Positions 46,254 to 56,910 are shown, counted from the first letter of the stretch. The stretch is DNA of 64,000 nucleotides from a bacterium (GCA_018829445.1 JAHJTV010000017.1:1-64000), one strand, 5' to 3'. A program made the numbers and translations. The notes: generated from the sequence alone by a model not told the origin.

Positions 46254-46718
46254 ATGGCTTATCATTACACATTACGACTGTCCGGAATACAAGGCGAAAG
46301 TGAGATGGAAAAACATGAGAACGAAATCGATGTTGATGAAGTGATTCAAGACTATGAAGCCCCCAGTGAACTTGACAAAATCAGCCTGCTTGATAAATCG
46401 GAAATCAAACCGTCTATCGATTGCAGAGGAATTACCGTTTTTCAAAAATATGACAAAAGCACTCCAAACCTGTTGACCTTTCTCACAGGTGGAAAATTAA
46501 TCGATAAAGGAGCAATCCATTGCTATGGTGCAGATAACCAAATCTTTCTCACAATCGACTTGAAACAGCTGATTGTGAGAAAGGTGAAAACCCGATTCGA
46601 TCAGGAAAAAGCTGGTGTTGAAATCAATTTTTCCTATACGGAAATAAATCACAGCTATACGCCCCAAGGAGCTAAAGAGGCCATTTTCAAGTATAAAAAG
46701 GAGATCCCCTTTACCTGA
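46254..46718 (+). CDS. Second, diverged Hcp-like protein
   Basis: A 154-residue protein related to Hcp. The C-terminal block GVEINFSYTEINHSYTPQGAK and the preceding VRKVKTRFDQEKAG match Hcp, as does the mid-part ITVFQKYDKSTPNLLTFLTGGKLI. The N-terminal half differs from the main Hcp, with a long acidic stretch (MEKHENEIDVDEVIQDYE). A GGGAG site precedes ATG 46254. Probably a variant tube protein paired with the second TssC-like protein, or an Hcp specialised for a cargo. Confidence 0.8.
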   Translation: MAYHYTLRLSGIQGESEMEKHENEIDVDEVIQDYEAPSELDKISLLDKSEIKPSIDCRGITVFQKYDKSTPNLLTFLTGGKLIDKGAIHCYGADNQIFLTIDLKQLIVRKVKTRFDQEKAGVEINFSYTEINHSYTPQGAKEAIFKYKKEIPFT

Positions 46719-46872
46719 GCACCTTCCGTGGATTCGTCGCAAAGCCATCTTTTCTTATTTGCTGAAAAAATTTGACACTGTCTTTTTAACTTTGAAAGGA
46801 TGGCAGAATGTTTCAGTTGAGCCAACCTTGTACTCCGGGAAGAGAAAAAAGGGAGGAGGATTGAAAGCCAGC

Positions 46873-46901
46873 GGGGCCAAATGCTATTTGACCCCATTTT
46901 T
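46873..46901 (+). terminator. Intrinsic terminator after the hcp-like gene
   Basis: GGGGCCAAAT and ATTTGACCCC form a 10-bp stem with one mismatch and a 3-nt loop, followed by ATTTTTA. It lies 155 nt after the hcp-like stop and 16 nt beyond the end of the convergent chemoreceptor gene, so it can serve the plus strand and possibly both. Confidence 0.55.
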
Positions 46902-46916
46902 ACTGCCTGAGGTGGA

Positions 46917-49163
46917 TCAATATTTTCCAAATGAATCATCATCAAGGGTGATCATTGTGGGAGAAGGTCTGCCTCTTTGCTGGCGCATGTTATTTACCGC
47001 CGCAGGAATCTTTTTCTTTTCCACGTCCAGATTCAACCGCGGGCTTTGAGATGACTCTGATTTACTCACCTTAAATTGTTTCATCAATTGCTGCATCATG
47101 GTTGCATGAGCGGATAACTCTTCTGAGGCCGATGCCGTCTCTTCCGAGATGGAAGAATTTTGCTGAACAACTGTATTAACCTGCGTTAATCCTTTATTAA
47201 TTTCATCTATCCCCAGGGTTTGCTCCTTGGAAGAAGCTGCTATTTCAACAACAGCACTGGCGGCTTTCTTAACACTTTCGTTGACTTCATTTAGGATCTC
47301 CGCAGTCTTCCCGGCATTATCAACCCCTTTTTCCACTTCCTTCATGGATTTTTCAATCAGCGCTGTTGTGTTTTTCGCAGCTTCGGCGCTACGGGCAGCA
47401 AGATTTCTTACTTCTTCCGCAACAACAGCAAATCCCTTGCCATATTTACCAGCCCTGGCTGCTTCCACCGCTGCGTTAAGAGCCAACAGATTGGTTTGAA
47501 AAGCAATTTCATCAATTGCCTTAATAATCTTCGAGACATCACTACTGGTTTCATTAACGGTTTTCATTGATGAAACCATGGTACCCATCTGGTTATTACC
47601 TCGCTGGACAATCTCCTGTGTTTCTTTGGAGATTTTCTGAGCCTGGTTGGCATTCTCGTTACTTGCTTTGGCTTGAGACTCAATATCATTCATGGAAGAT
47701 GAGACCTCTTCTAGACTTGCTGCCTGCTCTGAGGTTCCGGATGCCAAACTCTGAGCGGAACTTGCCAGTTCATTGGCACTGGTGTTGACCTGAACGCTGT
47801 TTTCCACAACCTGTGAGATGGTGTCGCTTAACATCTCAATCGATCGGTTTGTGGCACTCTTTAATTTTTGGAGATCACCCTTCTGCTCCCCGGTTACACG
47901 TTTGGTAAGATCACCCTCAGCAACAGAGGTCATCACCAGATTCATATTGGATATAATGGATTGCAAAGAGGTCATTAATGTATTGATGGCGTTACCGATC
48001 TGACCTGTTTCATCCACCTGCTTGACTTCAACACGCTTTGAGAAATCGCCTTCAGACGCGATTTGCACCAGCAGGTCTGAAGTCCTTCGTAATGGAAGTG
48101 CAATTGAACGGCTGATCCACCAGATAGCCCCCAGTCCCAGAATAATAATGATTACGCCTATGATAATCTGTCTTATCATATGGGCATTGGACGCTTTCAT
48201 GATCTCACTTTCAGGAACCTCAATAACAACAGCCCAGTTTGTGCCTGTCTGCCCGATGGTTATGGGAACCATTACACTGAGACGACCGCCTTCCAGGAGG
48301 ATCTCTTCTTTTCCGTTTGTAATGTCATTCAGGGTCTGTGCAAGTCGCTTCTCATCTTTGATAAATGCGCTCAAGTGTTTTCCCACCATATCCGGTTTTC
48401 CGGAAATCCCGGCAATAATCCCTTTGTAGCTCAAAAGAGTTAGTTTTCCGGTGTGGTTAAAAATATCAACTTCATCTGCAATGTGTTGCAGAAAATCCAG
48501 GGCAATATCAACCCCGGCAATTCCATAGAATTTATTCTGATGGACGATTGGAGCAACCAGTGAAGTTATGAGGGTATCTTTACCCTGGACTGCATAAATA
48601 TAAGGGTCAATAATGGCTTCCTTTTTAGATTCCTTGGGAATCAAGTAATAGTCTCCTGCCCGATTTCCAAGCTGGTCCTTGGTCGTATCTTCATAACCGG
48701 CCAGTGCCTCAACTACAATATTGTTATTGGCACCACGATTCCAATAAGGAATAAATCTCCCGGTGCTATCATGACCCGTCGTGTTTGCAAACTGGCTATC
48801 TTTTCCATCAAAAGTGTCAGGTTCCCACCCCGTGTAGGTTCCTAAAAAAGAGGGGTTATTCTCAACCAGCGTGGCAAGTATCCGGTTAACAGTTTCTCTT
48901 GACAAGAGTTCCTCGTTTTTATTGGCTGGAATAATTGCCAGACTTTGAGCAACTGTTCTTCCTGCATCCAGGGCTATATCAATTTCAGCACCGATTCTGG
49001 CAGCTTCCATTTTTGCGTGTCCGACCATCTCTGCTTTGGCGGTTTCAAACCCCTGATTCCTGAGAGTGATAGTAGCGTATATAATTAAAATACCGAAGCC
49101 GATGATTAGTGCCAGACTGGTACTCAACATGATTTTGATATGAATGGATCGAATTTTGTTCAT
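46917..49163 (-). CDS. Methyl-accepting chemotaxis protein with Cache sensor
   Basis: A 748-residue chemoreceptor. Membrane helix 1 (residues about 10-30); periplasmic double-Cache domain (about 40-325) with the typical YxxxGWEPDTF, FIPYWNR and YAVQGKDTLITSLVAPI blocks; helix 2 (about 333-352); HAMP (SRSIALPLRRTSDLL to about 405, followed by a second HAMP-like segment); and the signalling domain with the hairpin tip EIAFQTNLLALNAAVEAARAG. It should sense a small extracellular ligand, often an amino or organic acid, and signal to CheA. No che genes are adjacent. The C-terminal tail lacks an NWETF-type CheR tether. Confidence 0.92.
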   Translation of the reverse strand: MNKIRSIHIKIMLSTSLALIIGFGILIIYATITLRNQGFETAKAEMVGHAKMEAARIGAEIDIALDAGRTVAQSLAIIPANKNEELLSRETVNRILATLVENNPSFLGTYTGWEPDTFDGKDSQFANTTGHDSTGRFIPYWNRGANNNIVVEALAGYEDTTKDQLGNRAGDYYLIPKESKKEAIIDPYIYAVQGKDTLITSLVAPIVHQNKFYGIAGVDIALDFLQHIADEVDIFNHTGKLTLLSYKGIIAGISGKPDMVGKHLSAFIKDEKRLAQTLNDITNGKEEILLEGGRLSVMVPITIGQTGTNWAVVIEVPESEIMKASNAHMIRQIIIGVIIIILGLGAIWWISRSIALPLRRTSDLLVQIASEGDFSKRVEVKQVDETGQIGNAINTLMTSLQSIISNMNLVMTSVAEGDLTKRVTGEQKGDLQKLKSATNRSIEMLSDTISQVVENSVQVNTSANELASSAQSLASGTSEQAASLEEVSSSMNDIESQAKASNENANQAQKISKETQEIVQRGNNQMGTMVSSMKTVNETSSDVSKIIKAIDEIAFQTNLLALNAAVEAARAGKYGKGFAVVAEEVRNLAARSAEAAKNTTALIEKSMKEVEKGVDNAGKTAEILNEVNESVKKAASAVVEIAASSKEQTLGIDEINKGLTQVNTVVQQNSSISEETASASEELSAHATMMQQLMKQFKVSKSESSQSPRLNLDVEKKKIPAAVNNMRQQRGRPSPTMITLDDDSFGKY

Positions 49164-49607
49164 GTTAATTCCGTGTATTAGGGATTCTTGAGAGTTGAAA
49201 AATAAGAATGTTATTGGTTCATTTGACGGTTAACGTTTCAAGGTGGATTAATCTCTGTAACACAGACATCCTGATAACATTCAACAAATCTGCTGATGAA
49301 TGCAATGTCTTTCGGTCTTTTATTTAATATCATGGTATCACTCTTTCTGACATAAAATGATTAACAATGGCGGACTGTTCGCGCAAAAAACTCTTTCGTC
49401 TGGTGTCCAAGCAAATCGACGATACTCGATTATTGAGTAATGGTACGGGATTCCTCTCTTAAAATAAAATTTTATTCACGTTCAGCAGGACAATCAGGTT
49501 GCATGAATACAGTTGGTTTACTACAATTCTTTATTCTCGACATTCTCTCATTCATCCTGAAACATGATTGGAAAGATCACCACCTTTTCGCCTATAGGAG
49601 ATTTTAC
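49164..49607. other. Intergenic region between chemoreceptor and substrate-binding protein
   Basis: Region between divergent genes. A frame open from 49440 runs into the substrate-binding protein, but its N-terminal part has no family match and the true start is at 49608. I see no other gene. Promoters for both flanking genes must lie here; none was assigned. Confidence 0.35.
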
Positions 49608-50525
49608 GTGAAAAACAACATTTTGGTAAGATTCTTTATCTTGATAACCCTATCCATTTTATTCACTCCATCATTGCTTGCCACTTCAAAAATACCGGTG
49701 TTTGTTAGCATTCTTCCCCAGAAATACTTTGTGAAAAAAATTGGAGGGACTTTTGTTGATGCGAATGTCATGGTCTCCCCCGGGGCAAGTCCACACACTT
49801 TTGAGCCAAAACCCAGTCAGATGGTTGCGTTAACAAAATCAAAACTCTATTTCGCAATCGGTGTTGAGTTTGAAAGAATCTGGCTGGAGAAATTTGCTGC
49901 AACCAATCCGGAAATGGTGATTGTTCACATGGATCAGGGAATTGAGAAAATTCCCATGTCAACCTTTCAACATGGCGATGAAGCAGACACACACAGTGAA
50001 GGGGGTGATCACCAAGATCAAGAGAATCATGAACATGGAGCACTGGACCCTCATATCTGGCTTTCTCCCTCCCTGGTGAAACAACAGGCAAAGATTATCC
50101 TGGAGGTTCTCCAGGATACTGATCCTTTGCATCAAAAAGAATACCAGGTTAACTATCAAAGGTTAATAGATGAGATTGCAGATCTTGATGGTGACCTCAA
50201 AAACACCTTTCAGGGAAAGGAAGGACTACAATTTATTGTGTTTCACCCCTCCTGGGGATACTTTGCCAGGGACTACCATCTCAAACAGATTCCCATCGAA
50301 ATTGAAGGGAAGAATCCCAAACCGGCACAGTTGAAAGAGCTGATCAAACACGCCCGGGAATACGATATCAGGGTGATTTTTGTGCAACCCCAGTTTTCAC
50401 AGCGCAGTGCCGGGTTAATTGCAAAAGAGATAAAAGGAGAGGTTATAAAGGTCGATCCCCTGGTTGAGGATTGGGGAACCAATATGAAAAATGTTGCAGC
50501 AAGTTTTAAGAAAGCACTGAAGTAA
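49608..50525 (+). CDS. Zinc/manganese ABC transporter substrate-binding protein (ZnuA-like)
   Basis: About 305 residues from GTG 49608, with AGGAG 7-8 nt upstream and a signal peptide (VRFFILITLSILFTPSLLA) at once after it. It belongs to the cluster A-I metal-binding family: VFVSILPQKYFVKKIGG, SPGASPHTFEPKPSQMVAL with the first His ligand, a His/Asp/Glu-rich loop (about residues 123-145), LDPHIWLSP with the second, and IVFHPSWGYFAR with the third. The His-rich loop favours zinc. No permease or ATPase gene (znuB, znuC) and no Zur box are adjacent, so it either works with a distant transporter or has another role such as zinc sequestration. Confidence 0.82.
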   Translation: MKNNILVRFFILITLSILFTPSLLATSKIPVFVSILPQKYFVKKIGGTFVDANVMVSPGASPHTFEPKPSQMVALTKSKLYFAIGVEFERIWLEKFAATNPEMVIVHMDQGIEKIPMSTFQHGDEADTHSEGGDHQDQENHEHGALDPHIWLSPSLVKQQAKIILEVLQDTDPLHQKEYQVNYQRLIDEIADLDGDLKNTFQGKEGLQFIVFHPSWGYFARDYHLKQIPIEIEGKNPKPAQLKELIKHAREYDIRVIFVQPQFSQRSAGLIAKEIKGEVIKVDPLVEDWGTNMKNVAASFKKALK

Positions 50526-50556
50526 CAATGTTGATTCAGAGCTTGTTGTTGGTAAT

Positions 50557-50590
50557 CAACCTGGAGCTGTCTCACAAAAACGCCAGGTTG
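50557..50590. terminator. Hairpin between convergent genes
   Basis: CAACCTGG (50557-50564) and CCAGGTTG (50583-50590) are exact complements, with one more T-A pair outside, in the 94-nt gap between the convergent znuA-like and lnt-like genes. The loop is 18 nt and T-runs are short, so termination is plausible but weak. Confidence 0.35.
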
Positions 50591-50619
50591 AAGTTTATAA
50601 AGCAAGGCTTAGTTTTCGG

Positions 50620-52113
50620 TTATCGGTTTTGGCCTTTGTTTCTGTTTTTCCAGATCAAACCAATCAGTATCATAAGCCCTGTGATGGACATCCAGGCAAA
50701 AAGATCTCCAACTCTGGAATAGACTGTTACAACTCCTTTGAGGGGAACATCGGAGTACATGATTTTCTTATCAGTTTCAAAATCGTCCAGAGCGTTCAAT
50801 AGTCGTCCCTGGTAATCAAAAGCAGCCGATAACCCTTCTTTGGTTGATCGCACCAGCGAAAATCCATTTTCAATTGCCCTGACAGATGCCATGTAGGTAT
50901 GGACAGGGTTGATCTCCTGCCAGTCGTCCGCCGGCACAAGCATCATATCAACATCGTTTTTCCCCGCCTGCCTAATCAGATCCGGAAAATCCATATCATA
51001 ACAGATGGCTGTTCCAATTCTGCCGAAAGGGGTATCAATGTGGATCAGTTCGCCGTCACCCTTCTCTATTGTCTCGCCGGGAACCGGTCTGGCTTTGGTA
51101 TATTCAAACTCCTTTTTTCCATGGGGATTGAACATCAGCACTTTATTCTGCAACCGTTTCACCGGATAATTACCGGGTCTGGTATACAGGCTCATCATCA
51201 GGTAAATCCCCAATTCACTTGCGAGTTTCGATCCTTTTTTGACAAGGGATTTTTCATCCTCCTCAAAAACCGGCGCTGCTGCTTCGTTCCAAAAAACGAT
51301 ATCGGCGTCACCCAAAACGGCTTGTTTTGTGAGATGCAACAGCTCACCCTGGACACTCAAAGTTGACATTCTCAGTTCTTTTAGCTCATTGGAATCGGAG
51401 GTTTCCGTTTTCAATACCCATTCAAATGGGCTTACAATGGAAGCAATTCTGACTGTTCCGGACACGGGATGAAAAACAGATAATCTTAAGCCTCCGAAAA
51501 ACAAAACTGCCAAAAATATACATATGTATGTCAAAGTTCCCCGTTTAATCATCGGCCAGTTAAAGTTGGATTCCCAGATCCAGTTTATGATTGCAGCGAA
51601 CCAGGTCAGCAGAAACACCGGCCCCCAAATCCCGGTAATAGCAAGGCTCTGAAGAAAAGCAAGGGAACCTTCCATCTGGGTATAGATAACAGATCCCCAG
51701 GTAGCGTATGGATTGGTAAGCGAATTTACGTACTCGGAGATTATCCAGGAACAGGGGAATATCAACGTTGATAAAAACCCATTAAGCCTGCCCCAGAATA
51801 ATCGGTCAATGACATAGGGAATAAAAGATAATACCCCGATTAGTCCGGCTATGATAATGTACAAAGGGCCAGGAACAGGTATCATCCCTCTCCAGGTGAC
51901 TATAGTAACGATAACATTCACCAGCAGGGCGATGATAACACCATGGAGAACAGGCTGTAGCCTAAGAAATCGAATCAGAAAAATCGGAGCCAGCCAGGTT
52001 GCAATAAAAACCGTATGAAGACCGTTGGCGAAAAAAAGAAACAGTGTTGCGATTATCAACCACAGATATGGCAAATGGATCATCCAATTGTGTTGGGTTA
52101 TTTTTTTGCCCAT
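50620..52113 (-). CDS. Apolipoprotein N-acyltransferase-like membrane protein
   Basis: A 497-residue protein with about six to seven N-terminal membrane helices (residues 10-215) and a C-terminal nitrilase domain (about 220-470). The catalytic triad of the carbon-nitrogen hydrolase fold is present: Glu in WNEAAAPVFEEDE, Lys in FEYTKARPVPGE and Cys in GTAICYDMDFPDL. This is the layout of Lnt, which N-acylates lipoproteins, though the membrane part differs from Escherichia coli Lnt. It could be a second, specialised copy. It lies 12 nt after kbl and is probably co-transcribed with the threonine-degradation genes, a pairing without obvious logic. Confidence 0.8.
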   Translation of the reverse strand: MGKKITQHNWMIHLPYLWLIIATLFLFFANGLHTVFIATWLAPIFLIRFLRLQPVLHGVIIALLVNVIVTIVTWRGMIPVPGPLYIIIAGLIGVLSFIPYVIDRLFWGRLNGFLSTLIFPCSWIISEYVNSLTNPYATWGSVIYTQMEGSLAFLQSLAITGIWGPVFLLTWFAAIINWIWESNFNWPMIKRGTLTYICIFLAVLFFGGLRLSVFHPVSGTVRIASIVSPFEWVLKTETSDSNELKELRMSTLSVQGELLHLTKQAVLGDADIVFWNEAAAPVFEEDEKSLVKKGSKLASELGIYLMMSLYTRPGNYPVKRLQNKVLMFNPHGKKEFEYTKARPVPGETIEKGDGELIHIDTPFGRIGTAICYDMDFPDLIRQAGKNDVDMMLVPADDWQEINPVHTYMASVRAIENGFSLVRSTKEGLSAAFDYQGRLLNALDDFETDKKIMYSDVPLKGVVTVYSRVGDLFAWMSITGLMILIGLIWKNRNKGQNR

Positions 52114-52125
52114 TATTATCCTCTA

Positions 52126-53310
52126 TTAGATTCCGAACTCTTTTTTGGTTTCCGTGAATTTTTCCACGGCAAATTCAAGATCCTCTCTGGAATGGCCTGC
52201 AGAGATCTGAGTCCTGATGCGAGCAGCTCCTTTCGGCACCACCGGGTAGAAAAACCCGGTGACATAGACACCTTTTTCCAGCAATCTGGCAGCCATTTTC
52301 TGAGCCAGTTCCGCATCCCCGATCATGATGGGAATAATGGCATGGGTGTTGGGATTAATATTAAAGCCGTTGGCAATCATTTTCTCCTTGAAAAATCGGC
52401 AATTTGATTGGAGCTTTTCCACCAGTGCAACAGATTGCGAAAGGATTTCAAATGCTTTTATCGAAGCGCTGGCCACACTGGGAGCGAGACTGTTGGAAAA
52501 CAGATAGGGTCGGGAACGTTGCCTTAACAGGTCGATTATCTCCTTTTTTGCGCTGGTAAACCCACCTGTCGCCCCCCCCAGTGCTTTTCCCATGGTCCCG
52601 GTTATAATATCAATCCTGGACATAACATTACAGTGTTCATGAGTTCCTTTCCCTCTTTTTCCCAAGACACCGGTTGAATGGGAATCATCAACCATGACCA
52701 TGGCATCATAGGCATCCGCCAAATCACAAATTTCCTTCAGGGGAGCGTTCATGCCATCCATGGAAAAAACACCATCGGTGGCAATCATACGAAACCGGCT
52801 ATCGGCTGCTTTCTTCAATTGATCTTCCAGATCCTGCATATCGCAGTTTTTATAACGAAATCGTTTGGCTTTACACAGCCTGACACCGTCAATAATACTG
52901 GCGTGGTTCAACTCATCACTGATAATGGCATCTTCAGTAGTGAGCAATGCTTCAAACAGCCCTCCATTGGCGTCAAAGCAAGATCCGTAAAGGAGAGTAT
53001 CCTCCATCTCCAGGAATTCGGATATTTTGTCCTCCAACTGTTTATGAACGGTCTGTGTACCACAGATGAACCGAACCGAAGACATTCCAAAACCCCATTT
53101 CTCCAAGCCCTCCTTAGCTGCCATCACGATTTCAGGATGATTGGATAGCCCCAGATAGTTGTTTGCACACATGTTTAATACTGTCTGCCCGGTTGAAACA
53201 TTGATATTAGCCTGCTGCGGACTGGTTATAATCCGTTCTTTTTTATACAACCCGTTGTCACTGATATCCTTTAGTGTGTTTTCCAGATGAGATTTGATAG
53301 AATAAGCCAT
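52126..53310 (-). CDS. kbl: 2-amino-3-ketobutyrate CoA ligase (glycine C-acetyltransferase)
   Basis: A 394-residue PLP enzyme of the alpha-oxoamine synthase family that splits 2-amino-3-ketobutyrate with CoA to glycine and acetyl-CoA. Motifs: [39 protein letters not shown] and [18 protein letters not shown] with the PLP-binding Lys. It lies directly downstream of tdh and completes the threonine-to-glycine pathway. RBS AGAGG precedes the ATG. Confidence 0.95.
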   Translation of the reverse strand: MAYSIKSHLENTLKDISDNGLYKKERIITSPQQANINVSTGQTVLNMCANNYLGLSNHPEIVMAAKEGLEKWGFGMSSVRFICGTQTVHKQLEDKISEFLEMEDTLLYGSCFDANGGLFEALLTTEDAIISDELNHASIIDGVRLCKAKRFRYKNCDMQDLEDQLKKAADSRFRMIATDGVFSMDGMNAPLKEICDLADAYDAMVMVDDSHSTGVLGKRGKGTHEHCNVMSRIDIITGTMGKALGGATGGFTSAKKEIIDLLRQRSRPYLFSNSLAPSVASASIKAFEILSQSVALVEKLQSNCRFFKEKMIANGFNINPNTHAIIPIMIGDAELAQKMAARLLEKGVYVTGFFYPVVPKGAARIRTQISAGHSREDLEFAVEKFTETKKEFGI

Positions 53311-53383
53311 GACACCTCTTTTTGTAATAGATTTCTGAAGTAAAAAGTTATTGTCAACTTTTGGTCTTAAGAATCAGCCGGAT

Positions 53384-54424
53384 CTATTCTTCATACCAAT
53401 CCAGAATAACCTTGCCCGATTTTCCGGATCGCATTACCTGGAAGGCTTCTTCGTAGTCTTTATAATTGAAACGATGGGTTATTAAAGGTGTGATGTCCAA
53501 CCCGGTCTGCAACATACTGGTTGCCTTATACCAGGTTTCATACATCTCCCTGCCATAAATCCCCTTGATATTCAGACCATTAAAAACCACTAAGTTCCAA
53601 TCGATTAGAGTATTTACGGGCAAAATCCCTAACAGGGCTATTTTACCGCCGTGACACATCACCTGTAACATATCGTTAAAGGCCCGGGCGTTACCTGACA
53701 TCTCCAAACCGACATCAAATCCCTCCTTCATTTTGAGATCCACAATCACATCTTCCAACTTCTCTTTTGTTACATCAACGGCTCGTGTGGCACCAACTTT
53801 TTTTGCAAGTTCCAGTCGATAGGGATTAACATCCGTTACTACCACGTAACGCGCCCCAGCATGTTTAGCGATGATGACAGCCATTATTCCAATGGGACCG
53901 GCTCCAGTGATCAACACATCCTCTCCCAGGAGATCGAATGATAAGGCTGAGTGAGTCGCATTTCCCAATGGGTCAAAACAAGCCAAAACATCTTTTGGGA
54001 TACTTGGATCACAATACCAGACATTGGTAACGGGAAGGCTCAGGTATTCCGCAAAGGCACCCTCCCTGTTAACACCAACACCAACTGTCTTCATGCAGAG
54101 ATGTCTGCGCCCTGCCAGGCAATTCCGGCAATGACCGCATACGACATGCCCTTCGCCACTGACCAGGTTTCCTACTTTGAAATCATGGACGTTGCTGCCC
54201 ACCTTCTCGATTTTCCCCACAAATTCGTGGCCAACGTGCATGGGAACCGGGATGGTTTTCTGTGCCCATTCATCCCAGTTATAAATATGAATGTCAGTCC
54301 CGCAAATCGCTGTTTTATGGATTTTGATCAGCACCTCGTTGATACCTATTTCGGGAATGGGCACCTCATCCAGCCATAATCCAGGCTTAGCGAATTTTTT
54401 TACCAAAGCGTTCATGGTTGCCAT
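53384..54424 (-). CDS. tdh: L-threonine 3-dehydrogenase
   Basis: A 346-residue zinc-dependent medium-chain dehydrogenase that oxidises threonine to 2-amino-3-ketobutyrate with NAD+. The catalytic zinc site ([19 protein letters not shown]), structural zinc Cys cluster ([15 protein letters not shown]) and the nucleotide fold [21 protein letters not shown] are visible. ATG 54424 has AAGGAG just upstream; a longer frame to 54622 runs into the histidine kinase gene and is not credible. It starts 20 nt after the kinase gene and forms an operon with kbl. Confidence 0.95.
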   Translation of the reverse strand: MATMNALVKKFAKPGLWLDEVPIPEIGINEVLIKIHKTAICGTDIHIYNWDEWAQKTIPVPMHVGHEFVGKIEKVGSNVHDFKVGNLVSGEGHVVCGHCRNCLAGRRHLCMKTVGVGVNREGAFAEYLSLPVTNVWYCDPSIPKDVLACFDPLGNATHSALSFDLLGEDVLITGAGPIGIMAVIIAKHAGARYVVVTDVNPYRLELAKKVGATRAVDVTKEKLEDVIVDLKMKEGFDVGLEMSGNARAFNDMLQVMCHGGKIALLGILPVNTLIDWNLVVFNGLNIKGIYGREMYETWYKATSMLQTGLDITPLITHRFNYKDYEEAFQVMRSGKSGKVILDWYEE

Positions 54425-54443
54425 GTTTTCTCCTTTTGAGCTT

Positions 54444-56573
54444 TTACTGATGTGGCAGATAGAAACTGATGGTGGCACCTTCCGGATCTTCTTCTGCCCA
54501 TATTTCCCCGCTATGATCCTCAATGATTCGCTTGCAGATTGACAGACCCAGTCCGGTTCCTCCAGCACCTGTCTTGGTTTTACTGCTTTGCACAAAGGGC
54601 TTGAATATTGATTCCAGTTCATTTTCAGGAATGGGTATCCCCTTATTTTTTACAGTAACAATAAACATCTCTTTTCCGATTTTAAAGAGAACTTCAATCG
54701 TGGTATTAGGATGGGAAAATCTCAGGGCGTTGTCAAAAAGATTGGATATCACCTGTTTAATTTTAACCACATCAAATCGGATATAAGCCGGTGCGGTTTT
54801 TTGAATATTCAACTGAATCTCTTTCTCCTCAAAAAGGGCTGCAAATTCTTTTTGCATATCACTGAAAACGGTGCAGATATCCCAGGTGTCCATCATATAA
54901 TCGGCCCTTTTTGATTGTAATCGTGAGAGGTCCAGGAGATCGTTCAAAAGATACATCAATCGCTGACCACTTGTTCGGATGTTCCTGAAATATTGTTGAA
55001 TTCTGTCTTTTGGTTTGGAATGAATTTTCTCAATACCAAATTTCGAGTAGCTCAGAATCGCGTGCATTGGTGTTCTTAGTTCGTGGCTGATATTGGCTAA
55101 AAATTCTGTTTTTAAGCGATTGGCCTCCTCAGCTTTCTCTTTGGCTTCTTTCAGTTCCCTGGTTCGTTCTTCAATAATACCTTCCAAATCGGACTTATGT
55201 TTCTGCAACGCCTTTTCCATCTCTTTTCTCTTGGAGATATCACGGGCAACAATCTGGATGTAGGTTTCTTCACCCAGATCAAAAGGCACTGCAATCACAT
55301 CCACATCAAAAACATTTCCATCAATGTCCCTAAAACTCTCTTCCATAATGGATGACGGGGAATGGTAGTCCACCCTGGATGAGACCCAATTCTCCACAAT
55401 TCTCTCAGACTTTTTTTCGATAAAATCAAGTATATTCCTTCCAATAAGCCGTTGTGCATTGTCAGCTTTCAGCATTTGGGCACCTCGCTCATTGATAAAG
55501 GTGATAATATGATCTTTATGAATTATAATTAAATCAGGAGAGTTTTCAACTAATAAGCGGTATTTCTTTTCGCTGGACAGCAGGGCTCGTTGCATCTCTT
55601 TCAATTTTGTTATATCGGCGACTGCGACCAGTGCTCCATTGAATTCCCCATTTTCAAAAAGAGGTTTCCCCGATATGAAAAGGCTTATGGTTTCTCCGCC
55701 TTTGGTCAAAAAATCGATTTCATATGATCCGGATTTCCCCTGACGTCTCTCTTCAATCTTTAGCAGCAGGGAGGCCATCAACTCCTCATTACAAAAGGAT
55801 AGTACCGGTTTCCCAAGTACCTCTTCTTCGCTGTAACCTGATAGTCTCAAAATCTGAGGATTTACATATCTTAAGTTCAGGTCTTTATCAATAACAAAAA
55901 TGCCTTCATTCATCTGGTTGACCAGCATGCGATACTGCTCTTCCGATTTTCTCCAGGCAGTTTCCGTCTCTTTTATAATTGAGATATCAGTCAAGACAGC
56001 AACACTACCAACCCGATCCCCATTGATAATAAGAGGACTTCCGGATACCAGTACCGGAATGATAGCACCGGTTTTGTGCTTGATTTTGATCTCAAAAGTA
56101 GTTATCTGGTCCACAACAACCTGTGATCGTTCATCCATGGTTTTGATGATATATTCCAGACTCTCTTCCACCAGAATGCTGGCGAAATTAATTCTTTTAA
56201 TCTCTGCTTCGGAATAGCCAGTTATTTTCGAGACCATGGGATTGATATACACTACGTTAAAACTGGAGTCGGTGATAACAACCCCTTCATTCATCTGATT
56301 AATCAGCGTCTTATGAAACTCTTCGGTTTCTACCAGGAACTCAGCACTTAATTCCTGTTGTTTGTTCATTTTCTTTATTTGGCTATTTCCACCTGTCTTG
56401 GAGTCTTTTCTTATAAGAAGATCAGGAGTGGATCTGCTTTTTAAAACCAGATTCATAAAACTCAAAGCAGCACAGGTAATAATGATGATTTCTTTGATTT
56501 CAACATCGAAAGCAATACTGGAAACCATAATTGCTGATAAAGCACCTTGAATTATAATGAAAATAAGTTTCAT
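54444..56573 (-). CDS. PAS-domain sensor histidine kinase
   Basis: A 709-residue kinase. Two short N-terminal membrane helices (about 3-20 and 29-45) and then three PAS domains (about 85-205, 212-325, 333-450), the first two starting with near-identical NQMNEG. A coiled linker leads to HisKA with the phospho-accepting His in [14 protein letters not shown] (about 500) and the ATPase with N box [11 protein letters not shown] and G box [15 protein letters not shown]. No receiver domain and no adjacent response regulator on this strand. It is the first gene of the operon with tdh and kbl, an unusual placement. Stimulus unknown; PAS domains suggest a cytosolic redox or small-molecule signal. Confidence 0.9.
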   Translation of the reverse strand: MKLIFIIIQGALSAIMVSSIAFDVEIKEIIIITCAALSFMNLVLKSRSTPDLLIRKDSKTGGNSQIKKMNKQQELSAEFLVETEEFHKTLINQMNEGVVITDSSFNVVYINPMVSKITGYSEAEIKRINFASILVEESLEYIIKTMDERSQVVVDQITTFEIKIKHKTGAIIPVLVSGSPLIINGDRVGSVAVLTDISIIKETETAWRKSEEQYRMLVNQMNEGIFVIDKDLNLRYVNPQILRLSGYSEEEVLGKPVLSFCNEELMASLLLKIEERRQGKSGSYEIDFLTKGGETISLFISGKPLFENGEFNGALVAVADITKLKEMQRALLSSEKKYRLLVENSPDLIIIHKDHIITFINERGAQMLKADNAQRLIGRNILDFIEKKSERIVENWVSSRVDYHSPSSIMEESFRDIDGNVFDVDVIAVPFDLGEETYIQIVARDISKRKEMEKALQKHKSDLEGIIEERTRELKEAKEKAEEANRLKTEFLANISHELRTPMHAILSYSKFGIEKIHSKPKDRIQQYFRNIRTSGQRLMYLLNDLLDLSRLQSKRADYMMDTWDICTVFSDMQKEFAALFEEKEIQLNIQKTAPAYIRFDVVKIKQVISNLFDNALRFSHPNTTIEVLFKIGKEMFIVTVKNKGIPIPENELESIFKPFVQSSKTKTGAGGTGLGLSICKRIIEDHSGEIWAEEDPEGATISFYLPHQ

Positions 56574-56910
56574 AGTAGTCAGTATTTGCCTGGTCTTTTA
56601 TGGCTTAACGCCGAAGTATTGTTTGATCTGCTGATTATTTCCGGTGTACTGCATTTGAAAAGATAATCTTTGGTTGATTCTGTTTTATACTCGCAATATA
56701 TCATTTGCACATTTAAAAAAACATTTTGCTTTCGCCAGTTATGGTGTAAAACAATTTCATAATCGAATTAGCCATAATGTCTTAATACTCCATTTTCTTG
56801 GAGACAATCTTGACGGTAATCAGAAAGAAAATGGACAGCAAGGCATATTATATTTTTTCCAACGTAATGCAGAAGCAAACTTTAATATTCACTTAATTCT
56901 TTGGCTACCT

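Noticed and set aside
46759..47049. 96-codon plus-strand ORF
   Set aside because: Its 3' half overlaps the end of the chemoreceptor gene on the other strand, it spans the terminator hairpin, and no family features are seen.
49440..49607. Extended N-terminus of the zinc-binding protein
   Set aside because: A signal peptide starts at GTG 49608 with AGGAG upstream; the extension would bury the signal sequence.
53384..54622. N-terminally extended version of threonine dehydrogenase
   Set aside because: The extra 66 residues overlap the kinase gene in another frame; ATG 54424 has a strong ribosome site and matches family N-termini.
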